This document shows, one piece after another, positions 15,323 through 19,791 of a DNA stretch of 19,791 nucleotides (its first letter is position 1; each line of letters begins with the position of its first letter). The position numbers and the translations under genes were made by a program. Source of the stretch: CAZHHH01 sp052400685 (GTDB taxonomy: Bacteria; Bacteroidota; Bacteroidia; Bacteroidales; Marinilabiliaceae). The DNA lies in assembly GCA_052400685.1 (NCBI GenBank), contig JBQTGJ010000031.1, one strand, 5' to 3'. The notes under the pieces were generated by a model that was not told where the DNA came from, ran no database searches, and worked only from the letters and a program-made list of their open reading frames with translations.

Positions 15323-16922
15323 TTCTATCAAATTTTGTTGTTATAAACATTGATGGGTCAATTCTCGCTGTACCTCCAAAAAACACTCCATCTCTTGAAG
15401 CCTCAATATGAACATGAAGCCTCTCAAGAGAGCAGCCTCTAGTACCATCAGGTCTTACTCCTGCATTACCAGTGTCTCCAGTCAATCCAATAATCTGGCC
15501 AACTTTAATTGTATCGCCTACATTCACATTAACTTCATTTAAATGACAATACATAATATAGACATCCCTTCCATCATCAAGAGTTGACCTTATTATTATT
15601 TTATTACCTAAAGATTCCGAAACATAAACCCCTGGAGTAAAGGTTTCTGTTACAGAAAATACGATGCCAGCCAAAGCAGGTCGCAAAGGAGTATTTACAG
15701 ACGCTCTGACATCTACGCCACTATGAAACTGGGTACCACTTTGAATTCCTGGATTTTCATACTTATTATCATAATTACTACAATTAGTTTTGCTAGTTCT
15801 TGTACACCCAAATAACCCTCCATGTCTGCCATGGGTACCAGAAGGAACTATTTCCATATTTACAAATTGGTCTCCTGGCTTTGGGATTACTTGATTTAAC
15901 AAATAAGCCTCTAAATAGTATTCCCACTCACTATTAACCGTAATCTCTATGGCATTAAATTCAGTTTTATTATACCCAGGGTTTCGTGGTGGTAAAGTTG
16001 GTGAATACAATTTGAATGTAAATTTCATAAACTGACCATCTAACCCGTTGGGGGCTTCACAATTAACTTTCGAAAAATCTGATGGATTTATCATCAAAGG
16101 GTGAAATGAAAGCTCAGAACTAGATAACACTTTCTCTCCAGAGTTAGTGCTAATCCCCAAATACCCAAATGTAACAGATTCTATTTCAACATCAAGTTTC
16201 GAACCTTTAGATAACTGAAAAAAAGACAAATCAAGTTCATCTTTGGAATTAGCATTCGCTTTCCGAATACTTTTTAACAAATCAAGAATCATCTCTTCTG
16301 ACATGTTAAAGTCCATCATCGCCCCCTCCTCCTCATCTTGCCCCCAAGCAAACAGTATGCTTTCCGGATCATGTATCAAGTCCCATTGGTATTTCCACAG
16401 CTCAACACCACCGGCATAGTCCATTAGGTTAGCCGTTTGGTTTACTGGAAAATAGTACACGGATTTATCGCTAAAAGTATGGCGCAGGTTAAATGCGCCA
16501 TGGGCCAGTTCGTGCGCCAGCAATTCCAAATCCTGTGCCTCAAAGTTAAAAATAAATCCGTAGTTGCCTGCCAAAGGCATAAAACCTTTACGGCTGCTAC
16601 CCAGATTGCTTAAGGTCATGAAAAATAAGTAAAGCGTGTTGTCGTCGGTGACGCGATCACGTTTGTAGGTCCGGATAACGCGATTCATATCACTGGTGTA
16701 TTTGCTGAGCAACGCAGTGCTTTCGACTATAAAATCGGCTTCGTTAATATTCAACACTTCAATGGCCGTGTCAATGCTAACATTCCAGTTGACAACGGCT
16801 GGGCCATAAATCTCGTTCAATCTTTTTACAATAACAGAACGGTCGGTTCCTTGCGAGGGAAACGGCGAATTGTTGACCGGTACCAGCACGACGTTTCTCT
16901 CTAAACGATTGTACGACACCAA
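15297..16922 (-). CDS. Polymorphic toxin cassette: zincin pre-toxin domain plus M23 peptidoglycan peptidase
   Basis: A 541-residue protein. After the shared zincin domain (residues 1-200) comes a ~150-residue linker. A LytM/M23 domain follows, with the full ligand set: FHSGVDV (H400, D404), YCHL (H460) and LHVHIE (H503, H505). It also shows the usual beta-strands GNKIIIRSTL...VYIMYCHL and the GDTIKVGQIIGLTGDTG stretch. M23 enzymes are zinc endopeptidases that cut peptidoglycan cross-bridges or stems, so this tip would lyse or weaken a competitor's wall from the periplasm. A Cys-containing insert (GCTRTSKTNCSNY) precedes the first histidine. TTG start at the REP edge, no secretion signal. Its coupled neighbour is an exported immunity protein. 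Confidence 0.85.
   Translation of the reverse strand: MVSYNRLERNVVLVPVNNSPFPSQGTDRSVIVKRLNEIYGPAVVNWNVSIDTAIEVLNINEADFIVESTALLSKYTSDMNRVIRTYKRDRVTDDNTLYLFFMTLSNLGSSRKGFMPLAGNYGFIFNFEAQDLELLAHELAHGAFNLRHTFSDKSVYYFPVNQTANLMDYAGGVELWKYQWDLIHDPESILFAWGQDEEEGAMMDFNMSEEMILDLLKSIRKANANSKDELDLSFFQLSKGSKLDVEIESVTFGYLGISTNSGEKVLSSSELSFHPLMINPSDFSKVNCEAPNGLDGQFMKFTFKLYSPTLPPRNPGYNKTEFNAIEITVNSEWEYYLEAYLLNQVIPKPGDQFVNMEIVPSGTHGRHGGLFGCTRTSKTNCSNYDNKYENPGIQSGTQFHSGVDVRASVNTPLRPALAGIVFSVTETFTPGVYVSESLGNKIIIRSTLDDGRDVYIMYCHLNEVNVNVGDTIKVGQIIGLTGDTGNAGVRPDGTRGCSLERLHVHIEASRDGVFFGGTARIDPSMFITTKFDRNGNQINDN
16320..16922 (-). repeat. Shared ~603-bp zincin segment, copy D
   Basis: Copy with T52, S68, D185 and E198. 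The hinge reads QDEEEGA, then switches to MMDFNMSEE of the M23 toxin. Confidence 0.9.
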
Positions 16923-17207
16923 TGCCGCACGAGTCCTCTCGTGTGGTTTTACTTCATTACAACTACTCCTTCTAATTAACCTTGTTATCCTCTATAATCT
17001 CTGGTAATATATCTTTATACTCATTTCTGGTAAATACACCGAGCCACTCTACAACTGCAAAGCTTACAAAGTATACGCCTTCTGGATTATGGAATTTATA
17101 ATTACGGCTCATTACTGTGGTTTTATTCTATTTAGTTTGATATAATTTACTTGCTAAAAGTGGCTTAGCTTAGTTTACCACACGAGGGGACTCGTGCGGC
17201 AGCGGTG
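16917..17207. mobile_element. Non-autonomous REP mini-element, copy 3
   Basis: Same structure as copies 1 and 2, with 291 bp between the outer edges of its inverted REP ends. The right hairpin loop is GGGGA, as in copy 1. Its tail GGTG lies 29 bases before the ATG of the intact regulator, so that gene's native promoter is probably displaced. Confidence 0.8.
16972..17112 (-). pseudogene. Truncated RAYT remnant in mini-element 3
   Basis: Forty-six codons with ATG at 17112. It differs from copy 2 by a D-to-G change (WLGVFTRNEY). The catalytic region is absent. Confidence 0.8.
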
Positions 17208-17235
17208 GGGTTTTGATACCTTAATAAATTTCAAA

Positions 17236-17580
17236 ATGACAACGTTTGGTAAAAAACTAAGAGAATGCAGGGAAGCAACAAGACTTTCACAAAGAGAACT
17301 GGCAAAGCTTTTAAATACTTCTTATTCTGTTGTTGGTAAATACGAACGTGATGAAATGACCCCTTCTGTAGAAGTGGCAAAAAAAATAGCCAAACTGATT
17401 AATACCACAGTTGGCTACCTATTAGGTGAAACAAACGAAACAAATGTTCTTAAAGACCCCGACATGCTACGCCGTTTAAACCAAATCAGCGAACTGCCAG
17501 AAAATGATAAACATTGTATTCTTTATACCTTGGATGGTTTACTGCAAAACGTAAAAGAGAAGCAGGCTTTTAATCATTAA
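17236..17580 (+). CDS. Xre-family helix-turn-helix regulator (intact)
   Basis: A 114-residue protein and the only intact member of five in the window. The Cro/CI-type DNA-binding domain occupies residues ~5-62 (FGKKLRECREATRLSQREL, then LLNTSYSVVGKYERDEMTPS), followed by TTVGYLLGE and a helical C-terminus ending LLQNVKEKQAFNH. The ATG at 17236 is preferred over an in-frame ATG at 17194 because the latter lies in REP sequence and aligned relatives begin M(T/D)TFGKKL. Its 3' end overlaps the immunity gene's stop by 11 bases tail to tail. It could regulate the cassette, but convergent orientation means it does not share the toxin promoter; its operator is not visible. Confidence 0.85.
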   Translation: MTTFGKKLRECREATRLSQRELAKLLNTSYSVVGKYERDEMTPSVEVAKKIAKLINTTVGYLLGETNETNVLKDPDMLRRLNQISELPENDKHCILYTLDGLLQNVKEKQAFNH

Positions 17581-17935
17581 TTTTACTGTCGTTTAGTTTT
17601 TTATTTAGGTTGATTCTATTAATCTCGGGATTAGCAGGAATATATTCGACTTCATATTTCTGACCAACGCTAATGCCCTTTTTATGCGTCCTTAATACTC
17701 CTTTGACAGTTTTATTTTCTACTTTAAAATTATATTTAACCCACAACCCTCGAGTTGAATTTTGTGTATAATAAATCCAACCTATGGTTGAAGCGCCATG
17801 CTTATCAAGCTGTTCATCGCCTCTTTCCCCTTTTTGCTTAACGTAAATACCTACTGCAATAATGCAAATAAATATTAACGAGTAAACAAGGAACTGCTTT
17901 GTGTTTCTTTTATGTTCTTTTTCACTAATAGCCAT
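17570..17935 (-). CDS. Membrane-anchored protein, predicted immunity for toxin E
   Basis: A 121-residue protein with a basic N-terminus, one membrane segment (FLVYSLIFICIIAVGIYV, residues ~15-32) and a beta-rich extracytoplasmic part (GWIYYTQN, LWVKYNFKVENKTVKGVL, KYEVEYIPANPE). Its ATG overlaps the toxin gene by 11 bases. The predicted topology puts the soluble part in the periplasm, suitable for blocking a toxin that acts at or crosses the inner membrane. The family is not recognised with certainty. Confidence 0.65.
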   Translation of the reverse strand: MAISEKEHKRNTKQFLVYSLIFICIIAVGIYVKQKGERGDEQLDKHGASTIGWIYYTQNSTRGLWVKYNFKVENKTVKGVLRTHKKGISVGQKYEVEYIPANPEINRINLNKKLNDSKIND

Positions 17936-19706
17936 TTATTCCGGGTATTACAACGTTTGTATTATCTACTGGCATTATATATTCTTCTGGAAGATATTCG
18001 AACTCTTTTACCTCTATAGTTTCTATCGCAACTTCATTCTGATTAATAACATTTTGTAAAAATATTTTTACGAATGCACCATTTGTTTCCAAAGCTCCTT
18101 TAAATGCTGATGAATGGACAATATCATAAATCTTACGCACTTTACTTCTCTCTGCAGTAGTTAACGTTGAATACCACCGAACATCAAAATCAGCCTTTGA
18201 CCATTTTTTAAATACATCTAACATTTCATCAGGCAAAACATTACCTGATATCCCTAACACAAAGTCACAGAAAAATTTCTGGGTATCTTTATCTCCACTA
18301 AATAAAGATACATATTGTTCTGAACCATTAAATGGTTTCCAATCAATCGAGGCAGCTGTAAGTTCTAAAGTAATTACAGTAGTCCCTTTAATAACTGCTA
18401 TCCTTGTTCCTGTTCCAAATAATTTTCTTAGCGAGGCACTTCCTCCCGTTACTACATTTATTGCTCCCGTTATTGCTACATCTGCAAAGTCAATTTCCCC
18501 AATTGCAGTTTCGAAGTCATCTGCAATAACCATATTTACAGCCGCCTGAATAGATACATCTATTATTGCCCCTTGCATAAAACGTTTTCCTGTTCGCATC
18601 AACCATTGACCAGGTTGTAATTCAGCAAAAGTAACAGATATTTTCGAAGCTAGATTTGTGGCTTTTGCTCCTGTTAGTTCTGCCACATAAGTTCCAACCT
18701 TACCCATTGAAGGCAAAGAACTAGGGCCAGAGAAAACACTTAACACTACACAATATTTCATAAGAATATCTCCAGTAGCTAATAATGGTACGACAGTTCT
18801 ATAATATTCAGCTAACTCATGTCTTTCTTTTATAAGTGTAGTTAATATTTCTTCATCAATATTTCCCTCTTCAACTAACACCTTAAACATTTCAGCAGAT
18901 TCTTTATCCCTACTCTTTAAATTAGCAATATCAGTTGCAATACCATGAAATAATTTCTTTTGATAATCATTCATAGAAATAGAGAAATACTTTTCCCCAA
19001 CCTCTTCCATTGTTAATTCAGGCGCACCATCATTTTGCCATTTCCAATAAGCTATTTCAACTTTTTTGTTTTGTATGTAGTCATCAGCAATCCAATATTT
19101 ATAAGCCCCCTCGCTCTCATCCTGCGCAAAACTAAACAGCACATTCTCCGGGTTATGAATCAAGTCCCATTGATACTTCCACAGCTCAACACCACCGGCA
19201 TAGTCCATTAGGTTAGCCGTTTGGTTTACTGGAAAATAGTACACGGATTTATCGCTAAAAGTATGGCGCAGGTTAAATGCGCCATGGGCCAGTTCGTGCG
19301 CCAGCAATTCCAAATCCTGTGCCTCAAAGTTAAAAATAAATCCGTAGTTGCCTGCCAAAGGCATAAAACCTTTACGGCTGCTACCCAGATTGCTTAAGGT
19401 CATGAAAAATAAGTAAAGCGTGTTGTCGTCGTTGACGCGATCACGTTTGTAGGTCCGGATAACGCGATTCATATCACTGGTGTATTTGCTGAGCAACGCG
19501 GTGCCTTCGACTATAAAATCGGCTTCGTTAATATTCAACACTTCAATGGCCGTGTCAATGCTAACATTCCAGTTGACAACGGCTGGGCCATAAATCTCGT
19601 TCAATCTTTTTACAATAACAGAACGGTCGGTTCCTTGCGAGGGAAACGGCGAATTGTTGACCGGTACCAGCACGACGTTTCTCTCTAAACGATTGTACGA
19701 CACCAA
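17925..19706 (-). CDS. Polymorphic toxin cassette: zincin pre-toxin domain plus hydrophobic C-terminus of unknown activity
   Basis: A 593-residue protein. The shared zincin domain ends with a slightly different hinge (PENVLFSFAQDESEGA). The C-terminal ~390 residues start with a helical acidic region (~200-300). Several hydrophobic stretches follow: ~305-330 (VVPLLATGDILMKYCVVLSV), ~380-395 (IIDVSIQAAVNMVIA), ~409-420 and ~433-450. Then comes a soluble helical end with WYSTLTTAERSKV and LPEEYIMPV. No catalytic motif was found. The hydrophobic blocks and the membrane-bound immunity partner suggest membrane insertion or pore formation, but they could instead be a translocation segment before a short unknown enzyme domain. 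TTG start at the REP edge. Confidence 0.7.
   Translation of the reverse strand: MVSYNRLERNVVLVPVNNSPFPSQGTDRSVIVKRLNEIYGPAVVNWNVSIDTAIEVLNINEADFIVEGTALLSKYTSDMNRVIRTYKRDRVNDDNTLYLFFMTLSNLGSSRKGFMPLAGNYGFIFNFEAQDLELLAHELAHGAFNLRHTFSDKSVYYFPVNQTANLMDYAGGVELWKYQWDLIHNPENVLFSFAQDESEGAYKYWIADDYIQNKKVEIAYWKWQNDGAPELTMEEVGEKYFSISMNDYQKKLFHGIATDIANLKSRDKESAEMFKVLVEEGNIDEEILTTLIKERHELAEYYRTVVPLLATGDILMKYCVVLSVFSGPSSLPSMGKVGTYVAELTGAKATNLASKISVTFAELQPGQWLMRTGKRFMQGAIIDVSIQAAVNMVIADDFETAIGEIDFADVAITGAINVVTGGSASLRKLFGTGTRIAVIKGTTVITLELTAASIDWKPFNGSEQYVSLFSGDKDTQKFFCDFVLGISGNVLPDEMLDVFKKWSKADFDVRWYSTLTTAERSKVRKIYDIVHSSAFKGALETNGAFVKIFLQNVINQNEVAIETIEVKEFEYLPEEYIMPVDNTNVVIPGINGY
19104..19706 (-). repeat. 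Shared ~603-bp zincin segment, copy E
   Basis: Copy with T52, G68, N185 and S198, plus a private N in RVNDDNT and a private hinge change SFAQDESEGA. Confidence 0.9.
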
Positions 19707-19791
19707 TGCCGCAAGAGTCCCCTCGTGTGGTTTTACTTCATTACAACTACTCCTTCTAATTAACCTTGTTATCCTCTATAATCTCTGGTAA
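19701..19791. mobile_element. REP mini-element, copy 4 (left part only)
   Basis: The left REP (CACCAATGCCGC...CCTCGTGTGG) and the first ~60 bases of the mini-element are present before the window ends. This shows that the repeating layout continues to the right. Confidence 0.75.

Noticed and set aside
501..17207. Many similar hairpin repeats as a possible CRISPR array
   Set aside because: The repeats are hairpins separated by hundreds to thousands of bases and occur in both orientations at element ends; there are no regular short spacers and no cas genes.

Overview
The window looks like chromosomal accessory DNA from a low-GC member of the Bacteroidota. The basis is the AT-rich intergenic sequence, the scarcity of strong Shine-Dalgarno sites, the style of the metzincin-like pre-toxin domain, and the short Cro/CI-type regulators. 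No ribosomal, tRNA or metabolic gene is present. Almost everything belongs to a dense array of polymorphic-toxin cassettes, nearly all on the minus strand.

The array repeats one layout about six times. Read left to right on the plus strand, a full unit is: a REP-type hairpin; a short Xre-family helix-turn-helix gene pointing right, usually cut off at its 5' end by the hairpin; a convergent immunity gene pointing left; a toxin gene pointing left that overlaps or abuts the immunity gene; and another REP hairpin in the opposite orientation, exactly where the toxin reading frame begins. Unit 1 (589-5732) holds an ADP-ribosyltransferase-like toxin and a REase-like nuclease toxin, each with an immunity gene. 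Unit 2 (6017-6640) keeps only a regulator tail and an orphan membrane immunity gene. Unit 3 (7486-8771) has a 5'-truncated toxin of unknown type. Unit 4 (9516-14073) has a metallopeptidase-tipped toxin, a secreted immunity protein and an extra orphan membrane protein. Unit 5 (14419-16922) has an M23 peptidoglycan-peptidase toxin with a secreted immunity protein. Unit 6 (17236-19706) has a hydrophobic, possibly membrane-acting toxin with a membrane-anchored immunity protein and the only intact regulator.

Four toxin genes (2556-5732, 11713-14073, 15297-16922, 17925-19706) share a nearly identical first ~200 codons that encode a zinc-metallopeptidase-like domain (HELAH plus a Met-turn). Directly after a conserved Asp/Glu-rich hinge they switch to unrelated C-terminal regions. 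They begin at TTG codons that appear to come from the REP sequence, with no visible promoter and no secretion signal. They therefore look like 5'-truncated, probably silent donor cassettes for a full-length toxin gene outside the window. Combinations of variant residues among the four copies pass a four-gamete test, which suggests past recombination.

The spacers between units are REP elements of two kinds. One is a ~741-bp element carrying a RAYT (REP-associated HUH/Y1 transposase) gene: two complete elements at 6673-7413 and 8773-9513, and a partial one at 1-530. The other is a ~291-bp non-autonomous derivative that keeps only the first 46 codons of a related RAYT: copies at 5727-6017, 14068-14358, 16917-17207 and a partial one from 19701. 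The most interesting hypothesis is that REP/RAYT elements delimit, shuffle or spread toxin-immunity-regulator modules. Domain calls come from motif reading only; no database search was possible.
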